Below, piece after piece: positions 45,901 through 55,611 of a DNA stretch of 64,000 bases. The notes under the pieces are model-generated. The model had not been told where the DNA came from and did no database searches. It saw only the letters and a list, made by a program, of their open reading frames with translations. A program made the translations under genes and the position numbers. Each line of letters starts with the position of its first letter. Within the stretch, counting starts at the first letter, position 1. Source of the DNA: Streptomyces kanamyceticus (lineage in GTDB: Bacteria > Actinomycetota > Actinomycetes > Streptomycetales > Streptomycetaceae). Location: positions 8,308,001-8,372,000 of the forward strand of contig NZ_CP023699.1 in the NCBI RefSeq assembly GCF_008704495.1. The letters are read 5' to 3'.

Positions 45901-45978
45901 GCCAAGGGAACGTGAACGCAGGCCTTCAGGGCTGATCAACTAGGCCGGATCTGCAAGGATGAACGGCGAACCCAGTTT

Positions 45979-47025
45979 GTGAACAGCAGTGAGGAGAGCG
46001 CCGTGTCGGCCATGTCGGCGGGTCGGTCAGCCATGCGGATGGGACCCGCGGAGCTGGTGCAGGCGGCGGCCATGGCCCGCCGCTTCTACCTCGAGGGCAA
46101 GTCCAAGATCCAGATCGCCGAGGAGTTCGGCGTCAGCCGCTTCAAGGTGGCCAGGGTCCTGGAGACCGCTCTCGAGCGGGATCTCGTGCGCATCGAGATC
46201 CGGGTCCCGGCCGAGCTGGACGCGGAGCGCTCGGACGCGCTGCGGGCCCGCTACGGCCTGCGGCACGCGGTCGTGGTGGAGTCCCCCGCGGAGGACGCCG
46301 ACGAGTCGCCCGACCCGGAGAACCTCGGCGAGGTCGCCGCGGGGCTGCTCGGCGAGCTGGTGAACGAGGGCGATGTGCTCGGCCTCGCCTGGGGGCGCTC
46401 GACGATCCACATGGCGGCGGCGCTCGACGTGCTGCCGCCGTGCACGGTCGTGCAGCTGACCGGCGTGTACGACGCGGGCACGGCGGAGCGCGGCTCCGTC
46501 GAGGCGGTACGGCGTGCCGCGCAGGTCTCCGGCGGTGAGGCGCACCCGATCTACGCGCCGATGCTGCTGCCGGACCCGGCCACGGCCGCGGCGCTGCGCG
46601 ACCAGACCGGGATCGCGCGGGCCTTCGAGTACTTCGACAAGGTCACCGTCGCCGCGGTCTCCATCGGCTCCTGGGAGCCGGGCATCTCCACGGTCCACGA
46701 CATGCTCAGCGACGAGGAGCGTGCGCATTACGCCTCGCTGGGAGTCGCCGCCGAGATGTCCGCGCACCTCTTCGACGCCGAGGGGCGTCGGGTGGGGCGG
46801 GATCTCGGGGAGCGGTGCATCACTGTCGAAGCGGACCGGCTTCGACGGATTCCCGAGGTCGTCGCCATCGCCGGGGGGCAGCGGAAGGCTGCCGCGATCG
46901 ACGCGGTGCTGAGGTCTGGGCTTGTCACCAGCCTTGTCACTGACACCGCGGCCGCGGATCAGTTGCTTGTGGCTGGGAGTCCGCCTCGGCCCGCGCTCAA
47001 TCGGGCCGACCCGGACGGTAGCTGA
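45979..47025 (+). CDS. SorC/DeoR-type sugar-responsive regulator
   Basis: 348 residues. The N-terminal HTH reads ARRFYLEGKSKIQIAEEFGVSRFKVARVLE (about 34-63) and the C-terminal 250 residues are a SorC sugar-binding domain (GLAWGRSTIHMAAAL, GDRC-type SVEAVRRAAQVSGGEAHPIYAP, VTVAAVSIGSWEPGISTVHD). It probably binds a phosphorylated sugar or deoxynucleoside and controls central carbon genes; rpe is just upstream on the same strand. Start kept at GTG 45979; a Met at residue 14 (MSAGRSAMRMGPAEL) is also possible. Confidence 0.92.
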   Translation: MNSSEESAVSAMSAGRSAMRMGPAELVQAAAMARRFYLEGKSKIQIAEEFGVSRFKVARVLETALERDLVRIEIRVPAELDAERSDALRARYGLRHAVVVESPAEDADESPDPENLGEVAAGLLGELVNEGDVLGLAWGRSTIHMAAALDVLPPCTVVQLTGVYDAGTAERGSVEAVRRAAQVSGGEAHPIYAPMLLPDPATAAALRDQTGIARAFEYFDKVTVAAVSIGSWEPGISTVHDMLSDEERAHYASLGVAAEMSAHLFDAEGRRVGRDLGERCITVEADRLRRIPEVVAIAGGQRKAAAIDAVLRSGLVTSLVTDTAAADQLLVAGSPPRPALNRADPDGS

Positions 47026-47047
47026 GTCCCTGCGGGGCGGTGGGGGC

Positions 47048-47114
47048 TTGTCGCGCAGTTCCCCGCGCCCCTTACGGGGCTCCCCTGCGTAGTTGCCCGC
47101 GCCCCTGACGGGGC
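47048..47114 (+). repeat. Dispersed 3'-end element, copy 2, with a partial tandem copy
   Basis: GTCGCGCAGTTCCCCGCGCC and a CCCTTACGGGGC hairpin (to 47080), then a shortened second copy TAGTTGCCCGCGCCCCTGAC followed by GGGGC (47090-47114). It follows the SorC gene. Confidence 0.75.
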
Positions 47115-47159
47115 ACGTTTCCCGTGCCTGCTTCCGGGGGCTGTGGCAGCATCGGTCAC

Positions 47160-47570
47160 ATGATCGCCCGGTTCTTCCCCCGCGCCTTGGGGGCGCTGCT
47201 TATCTGCTTCGCCGTGTTGGTGACCGGGTGCTCATCGGGCGGCGAGGCAGGCACGTCAGCCTCCGCCTCCGCGCCCGCCTGGGCCCGCGGCATGGCGACC
47301 GTGGAGGCCGGGCGGTTGCCCGACGAGGCGCGGCGGACGTTGCGGCGCATCGATGACGGTGGACCCTATCCGTATGCCAAGGACGGCACCGTCTTCAGCA
47401 ACTTCGAGCGGGAATTGCCGCAGCGCAAGCGCGGCTACTACCACGAGTACACCGTTCGTACGCCGGGTGAGCGCGACCGCGGGGCCCGGCGGATCGTCAC
47501 CGGGGAAGGTGGCGAGATCTACTACACCGATGACCACTACGCGTCCTTCAAGGCGGTGCTGAGGCAATGA
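47160..47570 (+). CDS. Guanyl-specific ribonuclease (RNase Sa/barnase type), predicted lipoprotein
   Basis: 136 residues. The signal peptide ends in the lipobox V-T-G-C24, so the mature enzyme should be lipid-anchored outside. The nuclease domain (about 48-136) has the RNase Sa markers GGPYPYAKDGTVFSNFE, YYHEYTVRTPG with Glu96, RGARRIVTG with the active-site Arg residues 110/111 and YYTDDHY with His126. Unlike RNase Sa it lacks the disulfide cysteines. The ATG at 47160 is chosen because it gives a proper signal peptide. It is followed, with overlap, by a barstar gene, a toxin-inhibitor pair. Confidence 0.9.
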   Translation: MIARFFPRALGALLICFAVLVTGCSSGGEAGTSASASAPAWARGMATVEAGRLPDEARRTLRRIDDGGPYPYAKDGTVFSNFERELPQRKRGYYHEYTVRTPGERDRGARRIVTGEGGEIYYTDDHYASFKAVLRQ

Positions 47571-48004
47571 CCGAGCAGACGCCCGATCCGCTCGCGCCCG
47601 TGCTCGACGCCGCGCGCGGCGCGGGATGGACCACCGCGGCGCTGTCCCTGGCTGGGGTGACGGACAAGACCGCCTTCATGGAGCGGTGTGCCCGGGGACT
47701 TGGCCTGCCCGACTGGTTCGGGCACAACTGGGACGCCCTCGCCGACTGCCTCACCGACCTGTCGTGGGCGCCACGCGCGCGTGGGCGGCTCCTCGTCGTC
47801 TCCGGGTGGCAGGAGTACGCGGCGGCCGCGCCGGGGGAGTGGGAGATCGCCCAGGAGGTGTTCTCCTCGGCGGTCGAGCACTGGCGGGGCGCTCAGACCG
47901 GTCTGGAGATCGTTCTCGCGCTCGGTCCCGTCGCATCGACCGCCGCCCCGGTCACCCCGGTCACCCCGGTCACCCCGGCCGCCACGGAGCGTGGCGAGGA
48001 GTGA
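47567..48004 (+). CDS. Barstar-family ribonuclease inhibitor
   Basis: 145 residues. The barstar fold is shown by LAGVTDKTAFMERCARGLGLPDWFGHNWDALADCLTDLSW (given in parts: helix 1, the DWFGHNWDAL binding helix with Trp and Asp, and the following strand), then RGRLLVVSGWQEYAAAAP. It should bind and block the RNase encoded just upstream, whose stop it overlaps (ATGA). It has no signal peptide, so it protects the cytoplasm. The C-terminus carries a Val-Thr-Pro triplet repeat of 9-base DNA units. Confidence 0.9.
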   Translation: MTEQTPDPLAPVLDAARGAGWTTAALSLAGVTDKTAFMERCARGLGLPDWFGHNWDALADCLTDLSWAPRARGRLLVVSGWQEYAAAAPGEWEIAQEVFSSAVEHWRGAQTGLEIVLALGPVASTAAPVTPVTPVTPAATERGEE

Positions 48005-48063
48005 GCCGAGTGTTCCGCTTCAGGGGTCCGCTTGGACGATCCGACCAGCGGCTCCATGGCCTG

Positions 48064-48084
48064 CCTGGGTGATCGTCCCAGGCG
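48064..48084. terminator. Short hairpin between the barstar gene and guaB1
   Basis: GCCTGGG, loop TGATCGT, CCCAGGC: a perfect 7-bp stem about 60 bases past the barstar stop. It could end that transcript or be part of guaB1 control. Confidence 0.35.
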
Positions 48085-48112
48085 GCACAAGGCCCGGGGC
48101 ATGGGACACTGA

Positions 48113-49621
<1,509 letters not shown>

Positions 49622-49673
49622 GCGCTACCGCTGAGCTTGGGCCGTTTTGGTCTGCGGGTTCGCTGGGGCTGAG

Positions 49674-49695
49674 CGCGCAGTTCCCCGCGCCCCTT
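49674..49695 (+). repeat. Dispersed 3'-end element, copy 3
   Basis: GCGCGCAGTTCCCCGCGCCC core without its own hairpin; the strong stem at 49696-49736 follows directly. It lies behind guaB1. Confidence 0.7.
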
Positions 49696-49736
49696 AAAGG
49701 CTGCCCGCGCCCCCTAATGGGGCGCGGGCAGCCTTT
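49696..49736. terminator. 18-bp bidirectional terminator between guaB1 and the SDR gene
   Basis: Arms 49696-49713 and 49719-49736 are perfectly complementary, loop CTAAT; the stem begins AAAGG and ends CCTTT, giving A/T tracts on both sides. Confidence 0.85.
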
Positions 49737-49751
49737 GTCGCGGGCGGCCCC

Positions 49752-50564
49752 TCACCGTGCGTCGTCGGGCGTCGGGTACGGGAACTTCACGCCTACCCCG
49801 CCGTCCACGACGAGTGTCTGCCCGGTGACGTACGACGCGAGCGGCGAGGCGAAGAAGAGCAGGGCCGACGCGATGTCCGAGGTCTCGGCGACGCGGGCCA
49901 ACGGGGCGTTGCGGGCGTTGCGTTCGCGGCCGTCGGGGCCGATCAGGGCGGCCACCCGCGGGGTCCACACGACGCCTGGCGCGACCGCGTTCACCCGTAC
50001 CCCGCGCGGGCCGTACTCCACCGCCGCCGAGCGGACCAGGGAGACCAGGCCCGCCTTGGCCGCTCCGTACGCGGCGTGCAGGGGCGCCGCCGTGAGGCCC
50101 GACACCGACGCGACGAAGACCATGGGGCCGCCGCCCGCGTCGGCCAGTGCCTCGGCGCCGTACTGGACGGCCAGCCAGGCGTGCCGCAGGACCATCGAGA
50201 AGTGCCAGTCCCACCCCTCGTCGTCCAGGTCGGCCAGGGGCGCGTAGCGGGCCATGCCGACGATGTCGACGACGCCGCCCAGTGGGCCCAACTCCCTTTG
50301 CGCGTACGCGAAGAGCTCCCGCACCTCCGCGCGCCGCGTCACGTCCGCGACGTACGCGATGCCGCCCGTCTCGGCGGCGACCGCCTCGGCCCGTGCCTTG
50401 TCGACGTCCACGCACAGCACCCGGGCGCCCGCCGCCGTGAGCGCGTGGGCGGTCTGGCGGCCGATGCCGTTGCCCGCGCCGAGCAGGACGAAGGACCGGC
50501 CGTCCAGGCGGTGCAGGGCGGCGTAGTCGGGGACGGGGGAGTCGTCCAGCGGCTCGCCCGTCAT
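49752..50564 (-). CDS. Short-chain dehydrogenase/reductase
   Basis: 270 residues. Rossmann motif LLGAGNGIGRQTAHAL (about 27-42), acidic VDVD for NAD(H) preference, DIVGMARYAPL, catalytic Ser and YGAAKAGL (Tyr/Lys), and the C-terminal LASYVTGQTLVVDGGVG. A classical SDR of unknown substrate. It starts in an ATGA overlap with the end of the luciferase-like gene, so the two work as a pair, perhaps in oxidation of one compound. Confidence 0.93.
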   Translation of the reverse strand: MTGEPLDDSPVPDYAALHRLDGRSFVLLGAGNGIGRQTAHALTAAGARVLCVDVDKARAEAVAAETGGIAYVADVTRRAEVRELFAYAQRELGPLGGVVDIVGMARYAPLADLDDEGWDWHFSMVLRHAWLAVQYGAEALADAGGGPMVFVASVSGLTAAPLHAAYGAAKAGLVSLVRSAAVEYGPRGVRVNAVAPGVVWTPRVAALIGPDGRERNARNAPLARVAETSDIASALLFFASPLASYVTGQTLVVDGGVGVKFPYPTPDDAR

Positions 50565-51676
50565 GCGGCGGTGCCCTTGGGGACGTAGGCCGCCAGTTCC
50601 GGGATGACTTCCTTGCCGAGGATCTCGATGGTCCGCAGGATCTCCCGGTGCTCCAGATAGCCCCACTGGACGTAGCAGATGAGCTGGTCGATGCCGAGGT
50701 CGGCGTAGTGCTTGGCCTTGCGGACGATGGTCTCCGCGTCGCCGATGAGGATCATGTCGCCGTCGCTGAACTCCTGGACGGGGACGTTCCCCTCGATGAT
50801 CGGGGTGAGGAAGGGGAAGGTCCGCTCGCGTTCGTCCGGGGTCAGGTGCGGCAGCTCCCAGTCGAGGGTGAACTGGGCGAGGTTGCGGTACCACCAGGCG
50901 ACCGAGTCCCAGACGTGCCGTGAGGGGCGGTCCGCCGCGTGGACGAGGGTGTACGCGCTGACGCGGTCGGTCGTCACGTCCGTGATCGGGGACGGGGTGC
51001 GCGCGGCCTCGCGGTAGGCGGCCACCTGCCGGGCCATCGCCTCCAGCGGCTGCATGATCGAGAAGGAGAGCAGGCCGAGCCCCGCCGCGCCCGCGACCTC
51101 CGCGGAGCCGGGGGACGTGGCGGCCATCCAGCAGGGCGGGTGCGGGGCCTGGACCGGCTTCGGGGTGACCATCCGGCGCGGGAAGGAGAAGCGCTCCGAC
51201 TCGTACGCGAAGTACTCCTCGCGCCACATGCCCGTGACGATCTCGATCGCCTCGCGCCAGTCCGCGCGCGACTGCTCCCTGTCGACACCGAAAGCCGTCT
51301 GTTCCATGGGAGTCGACCGTCCCGTGCCCCACTCCACGCGGCCGTTCGAGACGACGTCCACCGTCGCGACCTTCTCCGCGACGCGCTGCGGCGGCGTGAA
51401 GCCGAAGGGGGTGAGCGTGACGCCGAAGCCGAGGCGGATCCGCTCGGTCAGGGCCGCGAGGTGGCCGAGCAGGACCTCGGGGGCGGGGCAGTGCGAGCGG
51501 CCCTCGCGGAAGTGGTGCTCGACGGCCCAGACGGTGCGGAAGCCGACCCTGTCCGCGAGGCGGATCTGCTCGACGGCCTCGCGGTAGGCGCGCTGCTCGG
51601 CGGCGCGCTGGCCGTGCGGATGGGGCGCGTTCCAGGGCTTGGGTACGTCGATCTCGTACAGGACGTCGAGGTCCAT
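50561..51676 (-). CDS. Luciferase-like (LLM class) flavin monooxygenase
   Basis: 371 residues, bacterial luciferase fold. Visible: MDLDVLYEIDVPKPWNAPHP, the EHHFREG signature of the group, IRLGFGVTLTPFGFTPPQRVAEKVATVDVVSNGRVEWGTGR in pieces, and the C-terminal ILIGDAETIVRKAKHYADLGIDQ. Likely FMN-dependent, substrate unknown. The ATG at 51676 follows CGGAGGC; the frame extends upstream to 51814 without support. It is divergent from the amino acid permease across a region with phased repeats. Confidence 0.9.
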   Translation of the reverse strand: MDLDVLYEIDVPKPWNAPHPHGQRAAEQRAYREAVEQIRLADRVGFRTVWAVEHHFREGRSHCPAPEVLLGHLAALTERIRLGFGVTLTPFGFTPPQRVAEKVATVDVVSNGRVEWGTGRSTPMEQTAFGVDREQSRADWREAIEIVTGMWREEYFAYESERFSFPRRMVTPKPVQAPHPPCWMAATSPGSAEVAGAAGLGLLSFSIMQPLEAMARQVAAYREAARTPSPITDVTTDRVSAYTLVHAADRPSRHVWDSVAWWYRNLAQFTLDWELPHLTPDERERTFPFLTPIIEGNVPVQEFSDGDMILIGDAETIVRKAKHYADLGIDQLICYVQWGYLEHREILRTIEILGKEVIPELAAYVPKGTAA

Positions 51677-51758
51677 GCGGTGCCTCCGTCTCCACCGGGA
51701 GGCGTGCACGATGCGGCAGATCTGACGAAGTGTCAACCGTGTCCGGAGGGCTCCGGAA

Positions 51759-51839
51759 CGCAACGGACGAAACGGACCGCGCAACGAAGTGACGTGGATG
51801 GCGGATGTGCGCAATGATCATCCACGGTTGCGCAAGGGT
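51759..51839. promoter_or_regulatory. Four phased CGCAA boxes upstream of the permease
   Basis: CGCAACG at 51759 and 51780, and TGCGCAA with CGCAA cores at 51810 and 51831. Start-to-start spacing is 21, 30 and 21 bases, near whole turns of DNA. The last is the palindrome TTGCGCAA. The same boxes occur before the davA-like gene. Such phasing fits an Lrp/AsnC octamer. Confidence 0.6.
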
Positions 51840-51845
51840 GCTGCG

Positions 51846-51875
51846 TTACGGTCGGGAACCCGCTACCTCTAGAGT
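51846..51875 (+). promoter_or_regulatory. Candidate promoter of the permease-lrp pair
   Basis: TTACGG (51846-51851), 18 bases, TAGAGT (51870-51875). It lies just downstream of the phased CGCAA boxes, which would be at about -50 and -70. The remainder of the 310-base gap is featureless. Confidence 0.4.
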
Positions 51876-51986
51876 CATCCGCTGAACGTGGTGTGGCGGG
51901 GACCGCCTGCTCGGTGGTTCCCGTCGTCATTCGCGGGTTCCATGGGTCCCCGCCGCCCTCACCGGCAGCGATGAAGGAGCCAGCGC

Positions 51987-53456
51987 GTGCTCGACCAAGG
52001 CGCACCCCCGCAGAACCGCCCAAGTCCCTCGGGCAGCCCTGGCCTGGCCGGCCGCCTCATGCGCCGCAAGCCGGTGGAACTGCTGGTCGCGGAGGGTGGC
52101 AAGGGTGAGGGTGGCCAGCTTCGGCGCTCCCTCGGCATGTGGCAGCTGACCATGATCAGCATCGGCGCCACGCTCGGCACCGGCATCTTCGTCGTCCTCG
52201 GCGAGAGCGTCCCCAAGGCCGGACCCGCCGTCACGATCTCCTTCGTGATCGCCGGACTCACCGCCCTCTTCTCGGCCCTCTCGTACGCCGAACTGGCGGG
52301 CACCATACCGGTGGCGGGCTCCTCCTACTCGTACGCGTACGCAACGATGGGTGAACTCATCGCCTGGGTCTGCGGCTGGTGCCTGGTCCTGGAGTACGGC
52401 GTCTCCGTCGCGGCCGTCGCCGTCGGCTGGGGCGAGTACCTGAACGAACTCCTCGACGGGACCATCGGCGTCACCATCCCCGACGCGCTCTCCGCGGCGC
52501 CCGGCGAGGTCGACGGCGCGATCATCAACCTGCCCGGCCTGATCGTCGTGCTGCTCGCCATGGTGTTCCTGCTCGGCGGCGCCAAGGAGTCGGCGACCGC
52601 CAACACGATCATGGTCATCGTGAAGATCGCCGCGCTCGTGCTCTTCTGCACCATCGGCTTCATGGGCTTCAAGTCCGGCAACTACGCGGACTTCATGCCG
52701 CTCGGCACGGCGGGCGTCAGCGCCGCCGCCGCGAGCCTCTTCTTCTCGTACATCGGCTTCGACGCCGCCTCCACCGCCGGTGAGGAGGCGAAGAACCCGC
52801 AGCGCGACCTGCCCCGCGCGATCATGCTCTCGCTCGTCATCGTCACCGCCCTCTACGTCCTGGTCGCCGCCGTCGCCGTCGGCGCCTGGAACTGGAAGGA
52901 CTTCGAGGGCTCCGAGGCCACGCTCGCCGCGATCATGAACGACGTCACCGGGCAGAGCATGTGGGGCACGATCCTCGCCGCCGGCGCCGTCATCTCCATC
53001 GCGTCCGTCGTCCTGACCGTGCTCTACGGCCAGACCCGCGTCCTGTTCGCCATGTCCCGCGACGGCCTGGTCCCCAAGGCGTTCGGCCGGGTCAGCAAGA
53101 AGACCGGCACGCCGCGGGTCAACACGGTCATCGTGTCGCTGTTCTGCGGCGCGCTCGCCTCGGTCATCCCGCTCGGCAAGCTCGTCGACGCCACCAGCAT
53201 CGGCACGCTCTTCGCCTTCGGCCTGGTCAACATCGCGGTGGTCGTGCTGCGCAGGACCCGCCCGGACATGCCGCGCACCTTCCGCGTGCCGCTCGGCTGG
53301 CTCTTCCCGGTCCTCGGCTTCGGATTCTGCGCGTACAACATGTTCAGCCTCGACTCCGTGACCTGGGTCGTGTTCGGTGTCTGGATGGCCGTCGGCCTCG
53401 TGTTCTACTTCCTGTACGGCATGCGCCGCTCCCGATTGGCCACAGCAGAGAAGTGA
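51987..53456 (+). CDS. APC-family amino acid permease, probable lysine/cationic amino acid uptake
   Basis: 489 residues, about 12-14 transmembrane helices. The first helix has IGATLGTGIFVVLGE, the unwound-helix G-[ST]-G motif that binds the amino acid carboxylate in APC transporters. FFSYIGFDAASTAGEEAKNPQRDLPRAI is the hallmark of the cationic amino acid transporter (CAT) subgroup. A 45-residue cytoplasmic N-terminus precedes. GTG start after GAAGGAGCC. An Lrp gene starts 10 bases downstream. Lysine as substrate is inferred from the nearby davA/davB genes. Confidence 0.88.
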   Translation: MLDQGAPPQNRPSPSGSPGLAGRLMRRKPVELLVAEGGKGEGGQLRRSLGMWQLTMISIGATLGTGIFVVLGESVPKAGPAVTISFVIAGLTALFSALSYAELAGTIPVAGSSYSYAYATMGELIAWVCGWCLVLEYGVSVAAVAVGWGEYLNELLDGTIGVTIPDALSAAPGEVDGAIINLPGLIVVLLAMVFLLGGAKESATANTIMVIVKIAALVLFCTIGFMGFKSGNYADFMPLGTAGVSAAAASLFFSYIGFDAASTAGEEAKNPQRDLPRAIMLSLVIVTALYVLVAAVAVGAWNWKDFEGSEATLAAIMNDVTGQSMWGTILAAGAVISIASVVLTVLYGQTRVLFAMSRDGLVPKAFGRVSKKTGTPRVNTVIVSLFCGALASVIPLGKLVDATSIGTLFAFGLVNIAVVVLRRTRPDMPRTFRVPLGWLFPVLGFGFCAYNMFSLDSVTWVVFGVWMAVGLVFYFLYGMRRSRLATAEK

Positions 53457-53466
53457 TCCACCCCCC

Positions 53467-53922
53467 GTGCGACTGAACGATCTCGACGAACGCATCGTGC
53501 ACGCCCTCGCCGAGGACGCCCGCCGTTCCTACGCCGACATCGGCCAGCTGGTCGGACTCTCCGCGCCCGCGGTCAAGCGGCGCGTGGACCGGCTGCGGGC
53601 CACCGGGGCGATCACGGGATTCACGGTGCGGGTGGACCCCGCGGCTCTCGGCTGGGAGACCGAGGGGTTCATCGAGATCTACTGTCGCAGGAACACCTCG
53701 CCCGAATCGATCAAGCGGGGTCTCGAGCGGTATCCGGAGATCGCGTCCGCGTCCACCGTCACCGGGGACGCGGACGCGATCGTCCAGGTCTTCGCCGCGG
53801 ACATGCGGCATTTCGAGCGGGTGCTTGAGCGGATCGCGGGGGAGCCGTTCGTGGAGCGGACGAAGTCCGTGCTGGTGCTGTCGCCTCTTATGCGGAGGTT
53901 TTCTTCGGGGTCCCCCGCGTAG
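53467..53922 (+). CDS. Lrp/AsnC-family regulator
   Basis: 151 residues. HTH in LNDLDERIVHALAEDARRSYADIGQLVGLSAPAVKRRVDRL (cited as helices 1-3, residues 2-45), followed by a RAM/AsnC ligand domain (FTVRVDPAALGWETEGFIEIY, ASASTVTGDADAIVQVFA). It probably senses an amino acid. The GTG start lies 10 bases after the permease stop, so both are cotranscribed. It is the best candidate to bind the phased boxes at 51759-51839 and 55612-55671 and so to control lysine uptake and breakdown. Confidence 0.92.
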   Translation: MRLNDLDERIVHALAEDARRSYADIGQLVGLSAPAVKRRVDRLRATGAITGFTVRVDPAALGWETEGFIEIYCRRNTSPESIKRGLERYPEIASASTVTGDADAIVQVFAADMRHFERVLERIAGEPFVERTKSVLVLSPLMRRFSSGSPA

Positions 53923-53948
53923 GTTTCTCGCTGCGGGTTCGTGGGGGC

Positions 53949-53983
53949 TTGGCGCGCAGTTCCCCGCGCCCCTGACGGGGCGC
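53949..53983 (+). repeat. Dispersed 3'-end element, copy 4
   Basis: GGCGCGCAGTTCCCCGCGCC followed by CCTGACGGGGCGC, giving a GCGCCCC/GGGGCGC hairpin. It sits between the convergent lrp and secreted-protein genes. Confidence 0.75.
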
Positions 53984-54564
53984 TACTTCCACGGGCGCTG
54001 GTCCATCGCCGACACGTGGAACGTGCCGCTGCCCGGCCTCGTCTTCTCGAACGGGGCGCCGCTCACGCACTTGGGCATGTCGTCCGGCAGTGAGCTCGGC
54101 AGGCCCACCATCGACCAGCTGTAGCCGAAGCCGTCCTGGCGGCCCCGGTCGTCGACCGTCAGGCCGACGCGCTTGCCGACCGTGTCCTTGAGGTCACCGT
54201 CCGCCTTGGTGACCACGGCGGAGACCGTGGCGACCCGCCCGCCGGTCATCAGGCAGTCCACCTTCGCCTCGCCCGCGCCGCCCCAGTGGGCCTCCTCGAT
54301 GTAGTGGCTGAAGCGGATGGTGCCGCGGGCCTTGCCCGGGTCGGTCCTGTCCGCCGCGGGCAGATGGGCGTCGAAGGTGAACGTGATCTCGTCGCCCTTC
54401 GGCCGGTCGATCATCGCGGTGCCGGTCAGCGCCACCTCGCGGGCGGGCCGGGGCGAGTCCACGGCGGTCGCGGTCGATGCCGCCGCCCCGCCGGTGAGCA
54501 GGAGCAGGGCCACCGCTCCCAGGACGGCGACGCGGGTGGTGGTTCGGTGGTGCTTGGGGCTCAC
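53983..54564 (-). CDS. Secreted protein of unknown function, paralogue 1
   Basis: 193 residues. A signal peptide (HRTTTRVAVLGAVALLLLTG, then cleavage near AAAST) leads to a mature domain of about 155 residues with LTGTAMIDRPKGDEITFTFDAHL, KVDCLMTGGRVATVSAVVTK, VGLTVDDRGRQDGFGYSW and a C-terminal KCVSGAPFEKTRPGSGTFHV. Two Cys could form a disulfide. The next upstream gene encodes a paralogue with the same order of motifs. The GTG at 54564 follows GGAGGA. Family not recognised. Confidence 0.8.
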   Translation of the reverse strand: MSPKHHRTTTRVAVLGAVALLLLTGGAAASTATAVDSPRPAREVALTGTAMIDRPKGDEITFTFDAHLPAADRTDPGKARGTIRFSHYIEEAHWGGAGEAKVDCLMTGGRVATVSAVVTKADGDLKDTVGKRVGLTVDDRGRQDGFGYSWSMVGLPSSLPDDMPKCVSGAPFEKTRPGSGTFHVSAMDQRPWK

Positions 54565-54566
54565 GG

Positions 54567-54610
54567 GAGGTCCTCCGTCTGCGGCGGCTTCGCCCGGCTT
54601 TCTCCGGGTG
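54567..54610 (-). promoter_or_regulatory. Leader hairpin shared by the two secreted-protein genes, copy 1
   Basis: On the minus strand, CCCGG-AGAAAG-CCGGG followed by GCGAA and GGAGGACCTCC just before the start. The same arrangement precedes the paralogue (55407-55451). Confidence 0.45.
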
Positions 54611-54749
54611 CCCGCCACGTTTCCGTGCGCCGACGCCCCGCGCATCGCACGCGAGGGGGTGACCGCCTCCGCCGAGCGGCGGAGGCGCCGGGTCCCGCAC
54701 CTCCCCCGGGGAGGAGTCGCCCGACCCCCGTCCGGGCGACTCCCGGTCA

Positions 54750-55406
54750 TCAGTGGCCGGTCGGGTAGTCGAACTTCCACGGCAGGACGTCGAAGTCGCC
54801 GGTGCCCTTCCTGACCTTCTCGTACGGCGCCGAGCTCGCGCACTTCGCGAGGGTGTCGGGCTGCCCCTGCGTGCCGCCGTACGCCGCCCAGCTGTAGCCG
54901 ACCCGGTCCTGCCTTCCCTTGCCCTTGTCGTCGACGGTGAAGCCGACCCGCTTGTCCTTGATCCCGGGCAGGTTGGTCTCGTCGATGACGCCGGTCGCCG
55001 TGGCCACCTTGCCGCCCGTCATCAGGCAGTCGATACGGCCCTTGGCCCAGCCGCCCTTGCCGCCCGGCTTGTCCAGGTGGACGAAGTGGAAGGTGCCGGT
55101 CGCCTTGGACGGGTCGTTGTTGTTCTCAGCCGCGAGGTGGGCGTTGAACGTGAACGTCACGTCCTCGGTGGTCTTGCGGTACATCTTCGCCGAGCCAGTG
55201 AGGGCGGCGGCCTCACGGGGCTTCGCGTGCTCGCCGGTCGCGGCGCCCGTCGCGGCGGCGGCAGCGGACGCCGCCGCGCCCCGGAGAGGATGCGCCGCGT
55301 CGTCGCCGGACGCCACCGCCGCTCCCGCCGCACCGGCGGTGAGCAGGAGTGCGGCGCCCACGGCCAGGGCGCGGGTGTGGTTGCGGGTGATCGTCGTGCG
55401 GGTCAT
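54750..55406 (-). CDS. Secreted protein of unknown function, paralogue 2
   Basis: 218 residues. Signal peptide with a basic start and hydrophobic core (RALAVGAALLLTAGAAGAAV), then an Ala-rich linker (about 40-65) and the same domain as its neighbour: LTGSAKMYRKTTEDVTFTFNAHL, RIDCLMTGGKVATATGVID, VGFTVDDKGKGRQDRVGYSW, KCASSAPYEKVRKGTGDFDV. The conserved Cys pair is kept. It lies 185 bases upstream of paralogue 1 on the same strand and has the same leader hairpin, so the pair arose by tandem duplication including the 5' leader. Confidence 0.8.
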   Translation of the reverse strand: MTRTTITRNHTRALAVGAALLLTAGAAGAAVASGDDAAHPLRGAAASAAAAATGAATGEHAKPREAAALTGSAKMYRKTTEDVTFTFNAHLAAENNNDPSKATGTFHFVHLDKPGGKGGWAKGRIDCLMTGGKVATATGVIDETNLPGIKDKRVGFTVDDKGKGRQDRVGYSWAAYGGTQGQPDTLAKCASSAPYEKVRKGTGDFDVLPWKFDYPTGH

Positions 55407-55451
55407 CGGAGGCCCTCCGTCTGCGAAGCGTTCGCCCGGCCTTTCCGGGTG
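55407..55451 (-). promoter_or_regulatory. Leader hairpin shared by the two secreted-protein genes, copy 2
   Basis: On the minus strand, CACCCGG-AAAGG-CCGGGCGAA and then GACGGAGGGCCTCC directly before the ATG at 55406. Compare 54567-54610. Confidence 0.45.
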
Positions 55452-55611
55452 AGATCACGCTCTCGCGGAAGGGGGGTACGGCACGTCGGGCCACGGGCGG
55501 CATCGTGCTTCCGCCGTGAGACGGGGGCCGCCCCGCCCGCCCTGCGCCTCAGGGTGGACACCCCCGATACCCAGGGCGCACGGCACCGCACACCAGGGGG
55601 CCCACGCGCCG

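Noticed and set aside
54567..55530. Cyclic di-AMP (ydaO-type) riboswitch before the secreted paralogues
   Set aside because: The shared leader is only a short hairpin and lacks the long conserved core of that class.
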